Positions 15,115 through 23,668 of a stretch of DNA of 64,000 nucleotides are shown piece by piece. This DNA comes from Corynebacterium sp. HMSC27B11 (GTDB lineage: Bacteria; Actinomycetota; Actinomycetes; Mycobacteriales; Mycobacteriaceae). Position numbers and translations under genes: made by a program. The notes under the pieces were generated by a model. That model worked only from the letters and a program-made list of their open reading frames with translations. It was not told the origin of the DNA and did no database searches. Position 1 is the stretch's first letter. Each line of letters begins with the position of its first letter. The stretch is from NCBI RefSeq assembly GCF_001815985.1, contig NZ_KV823578.1, positions 81,633-145,632 on the forward strand, in the 5' to 3' direction.

Positions 15115-17745
15115 ATGACAACCGGTGGTAAATCTGAAGAAACCCTGCTCCTCCTCGACGGGCATTCGCTTGCCTTCCGGGCGTTCTACGCCCTCCCGGC
15201 GGCGAACTTCTCGACGACCGGCGGGCAGCACACCAACGCCGTCTACGGATTCCTGGGGATGTTCCTGGGGCTGGTGGAACAGGAAAAGCCCACCCACATC
15301 GCCGCCGCCTTTGACCTTTCGGGCCCGACCTTCCGGGAGGCGGAGTTCCCCGAGTACAAGGCGCAGCGCCCGTCCACACCGCCGGAGTTCAAGGGCCAGA
15401 TCGAGCTGATCCGCGAGACCTTGAAGGCGCTCGGCATCACCACCCTGGATAAGGAGAGCTACGAGGCGGACGACATCATCGCCTCGCTAGCCACCCAGGG
15501 CCATGACGCGGGCATGAACACCCTCATCTGCACCGGTGACCGCGACTCCCTGCAGCTTGTCGAGGACGACGTCACCGTCCTCTACACCCTGCGCGGGGTC
15601 TCCGAGCTCCACCGCTTCACCCCGGAGGCCGTGGAAGAGAAGTACGGCGTGACCCCGAAGCAGTACCCGGATCTCGCGGCACTTCGCGGCGATACCTCGG
15701 ACAACATGCCGGGCGTGCCGGGTGTGGGACCGAAGACCGCCCAGAAGTGGATCCAGAAGTACGGTTCCCTGGACGGCGTCATCGACAACATGGACGACAT
15801 ACGCGGCAAGGTGGGCGAGAACCTGCGCGCCTATGTCGCCGACGTCCAGCTGGCCCGGAAGATCACAGAGATGGTCCGGGACCTGGACATGGTGGACAGC
15901 TTGGACACGCTGAAGCCGGCGGAGATCGACCCGAACGACGCGCTGGCGATCTTCGAGAAGCTGCAGTTCGGCAACACGCTGCGCAACCGCACTTTCCGCA
16001 CCCTCGGGGTGGAATTCGAGGACACCGCGAGCATCCCCATCACCGAGGAAGATCTGACCCCCGGCAAACTCGCCAACTGGCTGAAGAAGAACGCCGCCTA
16101 CCAGGAGGGCCGTGACGCGGTCGCCGAGGCTCTCGCCGTCGACATTGACGGTGAGACACTCGGCCTGCTCAGCGCCGAAAATAAAGGCCTAAAGCTTGAC
16201 CTTGCCGCCCTGGATGCGAAGGACGAGCAGGTTCTGCGCACCTGGCTTGCCGACCGTGGCGCGCCGAAGTGGTTCCACGATTCCAAGCAGAGCTTCCACG
16301 CACTGCGGCAGCAAGGCTTCGCCCTCGACGGGGTGGAACATGACACCTCCGTGGCCGCCTACCTCGTCCGCCCGGACCTGCGCAGCTGGTCGCTGGGAGA
16401 CGTGCTGCAGCGCCACGCGGGCCGCGACCTGCCCGAAAACTCGGGCAGCCTGGAGCGTGCCCAGGCCGTCCGCGAGCTGGTCGGGATCATGAACCAGGAG
16501 CTCACGGACGCCGGCCAGGCCGAGCTCTACTTCTCCATGGAGGTGCCCCTGACCCACATCCTGGCGGAGATGGAGGCCCACGGCATCGCGGTGGATAAGG
16601 CCGCCCTCGAGGAGCTCGCCGCCGAATACGAAGCCCAGATCGCCGACGAGGTCAGCGCCGCCCGCGAACTCGCCGAGGACGATCAGCTCAACCTCTCCAG
16701 CCCCAAGCAGCTGCAGAAGGTACTTTTCGAGGACTTTGGCCTGCCGAAGACCAAGAAGACGAAGACGGGGTACTCGACGGCCGCCGCGGAGCTGGAGAAG
16801 CTGCAGCAGCAGACCGAACACCCCTTCCTCAACCACCTCATGGCGCACCGTGAGTACCAGAAGATGAAGAGCACCATCGACGGTCTCATCAACGCCATCG
16901 ACGGCGACGGCCGCATCCGCACTACCTTCAACCAGAAGGGAGCGGCGACCGGCCGACTATCGTCCTCGGAACCGAACCTGCAGAACATCCCCGTGCGCAC
17001 GGAAGCGGGCCGCAAGATCCGTTCCGCGTTCCGCGTCGGAGAGGGCTACGAGACCCTGCTGACCGCCGACTACTCGCAGATTGAGATGCGTGTCATGGCG
17101 CACCTTTCCGAGGACGCAGGCCTGATCGAGGCCTACCGGGCAGGGGAGGACCTGCACAACTACGTCGGTTCCCGAGTTTTCGACGTCCCCGTGGACGAGG
17201 TCACCCCGGAGCTGCGTCGTCGCGTCAAGGCTCTCAGCTATGGCCTGGTTTACGGCCTCTCCGCCTTCGGTCTCAGCCAGCAGCTGGGCATCAGCCCGGG
17301 CGAGGCCAAGGGGATCATGGAGAACTACTTCGACCGTTTCGGTGGCGTGAAGCGCTACCTGGATAAGGTCGTCGAGGCGGCGAAGGAAACCGGTTACACA
17401 GAGACGCTCTACGGTCGCCGCCGCTACCTGCCTGAGCTGGCCAGCTCGAACCGGGTGGCTCGGGAGAATGCCGAGCGTGCCGCCCTCAATGCGCCGATTC
17501 AGGGTACGGCTGCGGACATCATCAAGCTTGCGATGCTGCGGGTGGATCGCGCGCTGCGCAATGCGAATCTGAAGTCCCGGGTGCTGCTGCAGGTCCATGA
17601 TGAGCTCGTGCTGGAGATCGCGCCCGGTGAGCTCGAGCAGATCCAGCAGCTGTTGGAGGAGAACATGGATTCGGCAGCCAGCCTGCGGGTCCCCCTGGAT
17701 GTCTCCGCAGGCCACGGCGAGAACTGGGATCTCGCCGGGCACTAG
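15115..17745 (+). CDS. polA: DNA polymerase I
   Basis: This is an 876-residue repair and Okazaki-fragment polymerase. An N-terminal 5'-3' exonuclease (residues 1-300) carries DGHSLAFRAFYALP and VGPKTAQKW. The middle domain lacks the 3'-5' exonuclease acidic residues, as in other actinobacterial and Taq-type enzymes. The polymerase domain has motif A TADYSQIEMRVMAHL, motif B RRRVKALSYGLVYGLSAFG and motif C QVHDELVLE. The start at 15115 is chosen from the leaderless -10 spacing; an ATG at 15106 would add three residues. The 5' region faces the divergent tRNA gene. Confidence 0.95.
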   Translation: MTTGGKSEETLLLLDGHSLAFRAFYALPAANFSTTGGQHTNAVYGFLGMFLGLVEQEKPTHIAAAFDLSGPTFREAEFPEYKAQRPSTPPEFKGQIELIRETLKALGITTLDKESYEADDIIASLATQGHDAGMNTLICTGDRDSLQLVEDDVTVLYTLRGVSELHRFTPEAVEEKYGVTPKQYPDLAALRGDTSDNMPGVPGVGPKTAQKWIQKYGSLDGVIDNMDDIRGKVGENLRAYVADVQLARKITEMVRDLDMVDSLDTLKPAEIDPNDALAIFEKLQFGNTLRNRTFRTLGVEFEDTASIPITEEDLTPGKLANWLKKNAAYQEGRDAVAEALAVDIDGETLGLLSAENKGLKLDLAALDAKDEQVLRTWLADRGAPKWFHDSKQSFHALRQQGFALDGVEHDTSVAAYLVRPDLRSWSLGDVLQRHAGRDLPENSGSLERAQAVRELVGIMNQELTDAGQAELYFSMEVPLTHILAEMEAHGIAVDKAALEELAAEYEAQIADEVSAARELAEDDQLNLSSPKQLQKVLFEDFGLPKTKKTKTGYSTAAAELEKLQQQTEHPFLNHLMAHREYQKMKSTIDGLINAIDGDGRIRTTFNQKGAATGRLSSSEPNLQNIPVRTEAGRKIRSAFRVGEGYETLLTADYSQIEMRVMAHLSEDAGLIEAYRAGEDLHNYVGSRVFDVPVDEVTPELRRRVKALSYGLVYGLSAFGLSQQLGISPGEAKGIMENYFDRFGGVKRYLDKVVEAAKETGYTETLYGRRRYLPELASSNRVARENAERAALNAPIQGTAADIIKLAMLRVDRALRNANLKSRVLLQVHDELVLEIAPGELEQIQQLLEENMDSAASLRVPLDVSAGHGENWDLAGH

Positions 17746-17791
17746 CCTTCGCCCCAGCGTTGTAGCATCGCCGCCACAGCGCCGCCGCGAC

Positions 17792-17829
17792 GTGCGTGTG
17801 GCGCCACCCCGTGCGTGTGGCGCTACCCC
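17792..17829 (+). repeat. 19-bp tandem repeat after polA
   Basis: Two adjacent 19-bp units beginning GTGCGTGTGGCGC differ at one base. They are non-coding and lie between the polA stop and its terminator. Confidence 0.7.
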
Positions 17830-17840
17830 CACAGCAATGC

Positions 17841-17883
17841 GAAACCCCACGGTGATCAGTTCAATCATTCACCGTGGGGTTTC
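17841..17883. terminator. Bidirectional terminator between polA and the DUF368 gene
   Basis: A 15-bp perfect stem, GAAACCCCACGGTGA and its complement, surrounds a 13-nt loop. The arms end in AAA/TTT, and the hairpin lies between two convergent genes. Confidence 0.75.
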
Positions 17884-17904
17884 TCGCCTTGTTACAGACG
17901 CCTT

Positions 17905-18906
17905 CTAGGACGTTGCGGTGGCTTCGGTTTTGTCGCCCCCGAAGCGCCGTTCCGCGATAACCATCGCAGCTACGATCGCTGCCCCCAGCACGAACAGAAC
18001 AATGGCACCACCGACATTCTCGCCCGGGGCGAGCAGACCAGCGGCGTCGTCCTGCCACGGCCACAGCGCGCGCAGGCTTCCCAACAGCAGACCGGCCATC
18101 GCAGCCAGCGTGACGGTGCGGTGCTCGTTGAGCATCTTCTCCAGCAGGCGGACGAAGAGCACGATGCCCGTCAGCGCGCCGAGGGCGAACACACCCAGGT
18201 AGGTGAAGTTACGCTCGTCCACCGCGCCGAGTGTGGCCTCGTAAAGGCCGACGGCCAGCAGGAAGAAGGAGCCTGACACGCCGGGCAGCACCAGCGCACA
18301 GATCGCGACCGCTGCAGCGAGGAACACGATGATCAGGTGTGGTTCACGCTGCGTGCTGCTGGTGAACCCGGTGGCCCAGAACGTCAGCACCGCGAAGATG
18401 CCCATCATCGGCAGCACCTTCGCCCAGCTCGCCGAAGAGCTCTTCCAGTCGATCATCAGCAGTGGCACGGCGATAGAGACCATCACCATGCCGAGGAACA
18501 GTGCACGCGCTGCGACTGGCTGGTTGGTGACGAAGTCCTTCATTGGCCCCGCCGTGAGGACCACGATCAGTCCCATGCCGATGAGCATCGGGATCAGCAG
18601 CCACCAGTCCACGTCGCGGAAACGCTGGCCCGCCTTTGCCCGGTCCTTCGGCAAGGCCTTGACCCCGTCGAGGAAGACGTTGGCGTTATAGAGCACGCGC
18701 TCGTACACGCCGGTCACCAGCGCGATCGTGCCGCCGGACACACCTGGCACGAGCTCGGCCAGGCCAATCAGGCCGCCGCGAATCGCGTTGAGGATGATCG
18801 TGAGCGCGGAGGGTTTGGTCTTGTCAAAGCTCACGCCGCTGGAGCTGTCGGCCGTGTCGGCCGGGGCTTGCTCCGATGCTGCGGAGTGCGAAGAGTAATC
18901 AGTCAC
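17905..18906 (-). CDS. DUF368 membrane protein (undecaprenyl phosphate flippase-like family)
   Basis: This 333-residue polytopic protein has about nine or ten helices. It opens with the family signature GLAELVPGVSGGTIALVTGV and has a second copy in ALVLPGVSGSFFLLAVGLYE, the two inverted re-entrant motifs of DUF368. Members such as PopT recycle undecaprenyl phosphate across the membrane in other bacteria; the role here is inferred. A GTG start (MTDYSSHSAASEQ) is preferred over an in-frame TTG 30 nt earlier, though neither has a strong ribosome site. The N-terminal 35 residues are polar. Confidence 0.85.
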   Translation of the reverse strand: MTDYSSHSAASEQAPADTADSSSGVSFDKTKPSALTIILNAIRGGLIGLAELVPGVSGGTIALVTGVYERVLYNANVFLDGVKALPKDRAKAGQRFRDVDWWLLIPMLIGMGLIVVLTAGPMKDFVTNQPVAARALFLGMVMVSIAVPLLMIDWKSSSASWAKVLPMMGIFAVLTFWATGFTSSTQREPHLIIVFLAAAVAICALVLPGVSGSFFLLAVGLYEATLGAVDERNFTYLGVFALGALTGIVLFVRLLEKMLNEHRTVTLAAMAGLLLGSLRALWPWQDDAAGLLAPGENVGGAIVLFVLGAAIVAAMVIAERRFGGDKTEATATS

Positions 18907-19032
18907 CCGAGGTACTTTACGGCCGAATCCTTGCAAAAGACACCAGGCACGCTGGGTTTATTTCAGGACGTCAGGTTCGGGCAGCAGGCAAAAATAATGT
19001 GAACACCCTGTGCTCGGCCGGTCTGCGAGCCC

Positions 19033-19038
19033 TAGGGT
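19033..19038 (+). promoter_or_regulatory. -10 box, probable leaderless promoter
   Basis: TAGGGT lies 7 nt before the ATG at 19046. The GGAGGG between them could alternatively act as a close ribosome site. Confidence 0.4.
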
Positions 19039-19045
19039 GGAGGGC

Positions 19046-20182
19046 ATGGCAAACACAGAAACTTGTCGTCTCGGAGTATGGCAGGGCGAGGGCATCGGCC
19101 CGGAGATCGTTGCACCTACGGTGCAGGCGGTGGAGCTCGCGCTACAGGTCAGTGGGGAGGCGGTACCGGAGTTCGTGCCGCTGCTGCTGGGCCGCGAGGC
19201 GATCGACGCCACCGGAAGAGTCGTGCCGGAAGAGACGTGGGAGACCATCACTGGCTTGGACGGCTGGATCTTGGGTCCCCATGACAATGTGTCTTATCCG
19301 CCGAGCGTGGCGGGCCAGCTCAATCCTTCTGCTCATCTGCGCAAGCAGGCGGACCTGTGGGCGAATATTCGCCCGGTGCGTGGCGTGCCAGGGGCGGTGC
19401 ACCCGGATCTGGATGTGGTGATCGTCCGGGAGAACACCGAGGGCATGTACGCCGACCGCAACATGCTGGTGGGCAGCGGCGATGTCACGGTCAACGGTGA
19501 AGTCTCCCTCGCGATCGGCGTTTTCACCCAGACTAAGATCCGCCGCATCGTCCGTCGCGCCGCCGCCATCGCCGCCGCCCGCGACGGGGTGCTCACGGTG
19601 GCGCACAAGTCCAACGTGCTGACCGAGACCTCGGGGCGCTACGTCGCCGAGGCGAAGGCTTGCGTGGAAGAGTTCGGGGTCGAGGTTCAGCCCGTTCATA
19701 TCGACGCCCTGTGCGCGGAGCTGGTGACCCGCCCGGAGCGCTATGCAACGATCGTGGCCGAGAACATGTTCGGCGATATCTTGAGCGACCTGGCCGGTGG
19801 GCTGGGTGGTTCGCTGGGGATTGCGGGCAGTATCAACGCCAGCGAGTCGCAGGTCATGGCACAGGCGGCGCACGGTTCCGCCCCGGATATCGCGGGGCAG
19901 GGCATCGCCAACCCGGCGGGCATCATGAACTCCGCCGCGCAGATGCTCGACTCCTTGGGTTATCCGCAAGCTGCGGAGCTTCTGGAAGGCGCGGTACGCG
20001 AGGCAGTAATCAAGGCACCGACTGCTGATCTGCTCCGCGAGGCTGCCGCAGCAGACCCCGAGACCGCAACGCCTGTGACTGATGAGCCTGCTGTGGCGAG
20101 TGAGGCGCAAGGGGCGCGTCGTCCTGCCACGACCGAGGAATTTGCAAAACAGGTGTTTGTGCAGCTAAAGCCTCTCGTGTAA
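19046..20182 (+). CDS. Isocitrate/isopropylmalate dehydrogenase family protein
   Basis: This is a 378-residue beta-decarboxylating dehydrogenase. Family features are GEGIGPEIVAPTV at the N-terminus, VIVRENTEGMYADRNM, the catalytic Lys in VAHKSNVLTETSG, and the metal-binding Asp pair in ENMFGDILSDLAGG, followed by HGSAPDIAGQGIANPAG for the cofactor loop. The RENTEGMYADRN variant differs from leuB and icd signatures, so the substrate is not assigned. A low-complexity stretch of about 30 residues rich in Ala, Pro and Thr interrupts the C-terminal end. It is monocistronic and lies between the DUF368 gene and rpsA. Confidence 0.82.
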   Translation: MANTETCRLGVWQGEGIGPEIVAPTVQAVELALQVSGEAVPEFVPLLLGREAIDATGRVVPEETWETITGLDGWILGPHDNVSYPPSVAGQLNPSAHLRKQADLWANIRPVRGVPGAVHPDLDVVIVRENTEGMYADRNMLVGSGDVTVNGEVSLAIGVFTQTKIRRIVRRAAAIAAARDGVLTVAHKSNVLTETSGRYVAEAKACVEEFGVEVQPVHIDALCAELVTRPERYATIVAENMFGDILSDLAGGLGGSLGIAGSINASESQVMAQAAHGSAPDIAGQGIANPAGIMNSAAQMLDSLGYPQAAELLEGAVREAVIKAPTADLLREAAAADPETATPVTDEPAVASEAQGARRPATTEEFAKQVFVQLKPLV

Positions 20183-20263
20183 CCTTCAGTACGTTACGCG
20201 TCGAAAGGCGCAGTTTGACCCTGTCCATTTCTATTTGATTTCCGTTTCGGAGAACACTTCCAT

Positions 20264-21724
20264 ATGCCAACCAACAACGTCCCTCAGGTAGCCATCAACG
20301 ACATTGGCTCCGCTGAGGATTTCCTCGCCGCCGTCGATGAGACCATCAAGTACTTCAATGATGGCGATATCGTCGAGGGCACCATCGTCAAGGTCGATCA
20401 CGACGAGGTCCTGCTGGACATCGGCTACAAGACCGAGGGCGTAATCCCGTCCCGTGAGCTGTCCATCAAGCACGACGTCGACCCGAATGAGGTTGTCGAG
20501 GTTGGCGACGAGATCGACGCTCTGGTCCTCACCAAGGAGGACAAGGAGGGGCGCCTGATCCTGTCCAAGAAGCGTGCCCAGTACGAGCGCGCTTGGGGCG
20601 CCATCGAGCAGCTCAAGGAGAACGACGAGCCGGTCACCGGTACCGTCATCGAGGTCGTCAAGGGCGGCCTGATCCTGGACATCGGTCTGCGTGGCTTCCT
20701 GCCGGCTTCCCTCGTCGAGATGCGCCGCGTCCGCGACCTGCAGCCGTACATCGGCCAGGAGATCGAGGCCAAGATCATCGAGCTGGACAAGCACCGCAAC
20801 AACGTCGTGCTGTCCCGCCGTGCATACCTGGAGGAGACCCAGTCCGCGGTCCGCTCCGAGTTCCTGCACCAGCTGCAGAAGGGCCAGGTCCGCAAGGGCG
20901 TCGTGTCCTCCATCGTCAACTTCGGTGCATTCGTTGACCTCGGCGGCGTTGACGGCCTGGTCCATGTTTCCGAGCTGTCCTGGAAGCACATCGACCACCC
21001 GTCTGAGGTCGTCACCGTCGGCGACGAGGTCACCGTCGAGGTTCTGGACGTCGACCTGGACCGCGAGCGCGTCTCCCTGTCCCTGAAGGCAACGCAGGAA
21101 GACCCATGGCGCGTCTTCGCCCGCACCCACGCGATCGGCCAGATCGTTCCGGGCAAGGTCACCAAGCTGGTTCCGTTCGGCGCATTCGTCCGCGTCGAGG
21201 AAGGCATCGAGGGCCTGGTTCACATCTCCGAGCTGGCTGAGCGCCACGTCGAGGTCCCGGACCAGATCGTCAACGTTGGCGAAGAGGTCATGGTCAAGGT
21301 CATCGACATCGACCTCGAGCGTCGTCGTATCTCCCTGTCCCTGAAGCAGGCTGACGAGGACTTCACCGAGGAGTTCGACCCGTCCAAGTACGGCATGGCC
21401 GACTCCTACGACGAGCAGGGCAACTACATCTTCCCGGAGGGCTTCGACCCGGAGACCAACGAGTGGCTCGAGGGCTTCGACGAGCAGCGTGAGGCTTGGG
21501 AGGCTCGCTACGCTGAGTCCGAGCGTCGCCACCGTCTGCACGCAGCTCAGATCGAGCGCCACCGCGCCGCAGCTGCAGAGGCTGCTGCCAACGGCGAGGG
21601 CGGCTACTCCTCCGAGTCCGGCGCCGAAACCAAGGCTGCCGAGGCTCCGGCCGAGGACGCTGGCACCCTGGCTTCCGACGAGCAGCTGGCTGCTTTGCGC
21701 GAGAAGCTGGCCGGCGGCGAGTAA
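20264..21724 (+). CDS. rpsA: 30S ribosomal protein S1
   Basis: This 486-residue protein has four S1 RNA-binding domains, spanning about residues 35-110, 125-195, 210-280 and 295-365. They are seen in the repeated patterns VNFGAFVDLGGVDGLVHVSE and VPFGAFVRVEEGIEGLVHIS. The C-terminal 110 residues are acidic then Ala/Glu-rich and probably disordered, as in mycobacterial S1. Four domains rather than six is normal for actinobacteria. An 81-nt leader precedes the ATG. Confidence 0.96.
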   Translation: MPTNNVPQVAINDIGSAEDFLAAVDETIKYFNDGDIVEGTIVKVDHDEVLLDIGYKTEGVIPSRELSIKHDVDPNEVVEVGDEIDALVLTKEDKEGRLILSKKRAQYERAWGAIEQLKENDEPVTGTVIEVVKGGLILDIGLRGFLPASLVEMRRVRDLQPYIGQEIEAKIIELDKHRNNVVLSRRAYLEETQSAVRSEFLHQLQKGQVRKGVVSSIVNFGAFVDLGGVDGLVHVSELSWKHIDHPSEVVTVGDEVTVEVLDVDLDRERVSLSLKATQEDPWRVFARTHAIGQIVPGKVTKLVPFGAFVRVEEGIEGLVHISELAERHVEVPDQIVNVGEEVMVKVIDIDLERRRISLSLKQADEDFTEEFDPSKYGMADSYDEQGNYIFPEGFDPETNEWLEGFDEQREAWEARYAESERRHRLHAAQIERHRAAAAEAAANGEGGYSSESGAETKAAEAPAEDAGTLASDEQLAALREKLAGGE

Positions 21725-21780
21725 ATCGCACCAACCAGCTCTGGCGGAGTTGAAACAACGACGCTAGAGCGCTGAAAGCA

Positions 21781-21806
21781 GGGCCCGCACCATACGGTGC
21801 GGGCCC
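21781..21806 (+). terminator. rpsA terminator
   Basis: An 11-bp perfect GC stem (GGGCCCGCACC and its complement) with a 4-nt loop is followed by TTCTTCGTGTTT. Confidence 0.85.
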
Positions 21807-21831
21807 TTCTTCGTGTTTGAAGGCGGTTGGA

Positions 21832-21837
21832 TAGGAT
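21832..21837 (+). promoter_or_regulatory. -10 box of the 50-aa membrane peptide
   Basis: TAGGAT lies exactly 7 nt before the ATG at 21845, the same spacing seen before polA, and comes after the rpsA terminator. Confidence 0.45.
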
Positions 21838-21844
21838 CAACGGT

Positions 21845-21997
21845 ATGTTCGGATCGCTTTCTCACCAGGGCTCTTCCCGCGTACTGCTGACCGTGGCGCC
21901 CCTGGTGGGTGCGGTGGCGCTGAAGCAGTGGATCAGCCTCACGGAGCTGGCCGGTATCGTCCTAGTGATTTTCGCGATCGTGCTGCGTAAACCCTGA
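21845..21997 (+). CDS. Small single-helix membrane protein, 50 aa
   Basis: A complete frame runs from ATG to TGA. It begins MFGSLSHQGSSRVLLTVAPL, and the C-terminal half is one long hydrophobic segment (LAGIVLVIFAIVL) ending in RKP. The pattern TVAPLVGAVALKQWISLTEL plus that helix resembles the last one or two helices of EamA/RhtA-type exporters, so it may be a remnant of a lost transporter. However, it has its own rpsA-independent -10 box at leaderless spacing. The 3' end overlaps the convergent DUF421 gene by 36 bp. Confidence 0.5.
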   Translation: MFGSLSHQGSSRVLLTVAPLVGAVALKQWISLTELAGIVLVIFAIVLRKP

Positions 21998-22543
21998 GGG
22001 GAGCCCCACGACCCCGCGCAGCATCTCCGGGTCGATCACGATGCCGGCTTTGTAGACGGTCATCTCGCCGGTGGGCTCCAGAATGATGAGTTGGACGTCG
22101 GCCGGACTTGCCACTCCGGCGCGGCGCATGACCATCCGCAGATCGTCGCGGGAGACATGGGTGCGGCGCAGCTGCCGATCCAGGTACTGGCCGTGCGCGA
22201 AGACGGCCTGGGGATCCTCGTCGAAGACGCGGCTCACGGCAGTGGACTTCCTCGCCGCACCGAAGATCGCCTCCAACAGCATGAGGGTGAACAACCCGAT
22301 CGCACCCGCGGCAAGGGTCGGTGGGTGTCCGATGACCACACGGCCCGATACCGCGCCGAACATGACCAGGACGACCGCGTCGAAGGCATTCATCTTCGTC
22401 ATGATGCGCACGCCGAAGAGGCGCACGAGGATCAGGAAGAAGAGATAGATCGCCAGCGCCGCAAGGATGACGATGGGGATGCGGGCGGGCTCGATCGTGA
22501 TCTGCTCGTAGAAGGCCTGCTGTACCTGCTCCATGATGCTCAT
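21962..22543 (-). CDS. DUF421 (YetF/YcaP-like) membrane protein
   Basis: This 193-residue protein has three N-terminal helices (for example IVILAALAIYLFFLILVRLF) and a cytoplasmic DUF421 domain with VVIGHPPTLAAG, DEDPQAVFAHGQ and RRTHVSRDDLRMVMRRAGV. The biochemical role of the family is unsettled. The ATG at 22543 follows GGGGAC at a good distance; an upstream in-frame start lacks that site. It is convergent with the 50-aa peptide gene. Confidence 0.82.
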   Translation of the reverse strand: MSIMEQVQQAFYEQITIEPARIPIVILAALAIYLFFLILVRLFGVRIMTKMNAFDAVVLVMFGAVSGRVVIGHPPTLAAGAIGLFTLMLLEAIFGAARKSTAVSRVFDEDPQAVFAHGQYLDRQLRRTHVSRDDLRMVMRRAGVASPADVQLIILEPTGEMTVYKAGIVIDPEMLRGVVGLPSGFTQHDRENH

Positions 22544-22649
22544 GTTAGTCCCCGCCCCACCGCGGGGCGTGGACCCGTCCGTGTTTTTGCACACCTAGTG
22601 AACGACCGCGGCGTAGGTTAGGCATATTGTCGCTGTTCCCAAGGAAAGT

Positions 22650-22686
22650 TTTCGGCCGGCCCGCGGAGAAGGCGAACCGGCCGAAA
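22650..22686. terminator. Hairpin after htdX
   Basis: A 10-bp perfect stem (TTTCGGCCGG and CCGGCCGAAA) surrounds a 17-nt loop, 24 bp past the htdX stop. There is no long T run, so the strength is uncertain. Confidence 0.5.
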
Positions 22687-22709
22687 GGGGGAGTGTTACA
22701 GCGAGTGGC

Positions 22710-23621
22710 TTAGAGCTGCTCGATCTTCGCCGCTGCGTGGACCGTGTCCAGCTTGGATGCCTTGCGCAGCTGGACGTCCCAGTCGCCGTTGGCAGCCTTC
22801 TCGGTAAAGACCGCGACATTGGCCGGCAGGGTCACCGGCTTAGCGAACTGCACCGTGTAGCGCGCCGCGGACGGGATCTCTCCCTCCAGCGTGGCCAGCA
22901 GGCGAGCGGCGGACCACATGCCGTGCGCGATGACCGCCGGGAAGCCGAAGGCCTTCGCACCCACGCCGGAGACGTGGATCGGGTTCTTATCTCCCGAAGC
23001 CTCCGCGTAGTCCTTGATCTGGGACGGGGTGACCCGCACGTTCGCGGTCGGGCGCGGATCCGCCAGCTCGGTGATCGGCAGGATCACGCCATCGGTCTTC
23101 TCGCCACCTGCCAGCGGGGAGGAGCTCGATAGCTTCGCACCCTTGGCCAGGAAGCCGGAGACCTGGCGCCACACAATCTCGCCGCCCGAGGTGATCTCGG
23201 TGACCAGGTCGATGAGCAGACCCTTGTTGTGCTCGCGCAGGTTTTCGGCGTGGACCTTGATGTCCAGCACGTCGTCGACCGTCAGCGCGCGCTTCTGCTC
23301 GATGACGTTATTCAGGTGCACCGCGCCCACAGCGCCGAACGGGAAGTCCGGAGCCGTGAGGACCTTCATCACGATGGGGAAGGAGAGCACGTACGGGTAG
23401 GTCAGCGGCAGCTCGTTGGTCAGCCGCAGATCCGTCGCGCTGCAGTACGCCGCGAGGTGCGGAACGTCGATCTTCACGCCGCGGACCTCGAAGGCGGTCT
23501 TCGGGTTGTCCTTCGCGGAGCGCGTGGACCCGACGACCGGCAGAATGTCCTTGACTGCGTTCCGGTACTCGTCCATGAGAGCCGGAATCTTGGGCAGTTC
23601 CTTGTAGGAAACCTCAGCCAC
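22710..23621 (-). CDS. htdX: (3R)-hydroxyacyl-thioester dehydratase, double hot-dog
   Basis: This 303-residue protein has two hot-dog domains. The second carries the hydratase-2 signature ASGDKNPIHVSGVGAKAFG near residue 205. It should dehydrate (3R)-hydroxyacyl-CoA or -ACP in fatty-acid elongation or beta-oxidation. The gene order htdX-fabG4 with divergent fadA2 equals Rv0241c, Rv0242c and Rv0243 of M. tuberculosis. It ends the minus-strand unit and starts 47 nt after fabG4. Confidence 0.9.
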   Translation of the reverse strand: MAEVSYKELPKIPALMDEYRNAVKDILPVVGSTRSAKDNPKTAFEVRGVKIDVPHLAAYCSATDLRLTNELPLTYPYVLSFPIVMKVLTAPDFPFGAVGAVHLNNVIEQKRALTVDDVLDIKVHAENLREHNKGLLIDLVTEITSGGEIVWRQVSGFLAKGAKLSSSSPLAGGEKTDGVILPITELADPRPTANVRVTPSQIKDYAEASGDKNPIHVSGVGAKAFGFPAVIAHGMWSAARLLATLEGEIPSAARYTVQFAKPVTLPANVAVFTEKAANGDWDVQLRKASKLDTVHAAAKIEQL

Positions 23622-23668
23622 AGGAACCTCCTTTAAGAAGTTGAAAAGATGTCAGCGGGGCAGGGGTT

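Noticed and set aside
22613..22631. DtxR-like site with a perfect TAGGTTAG half
   Set aside because: Only about 10 of 19 positions match and the right half is lost. The neighbouring genes have no iron role.
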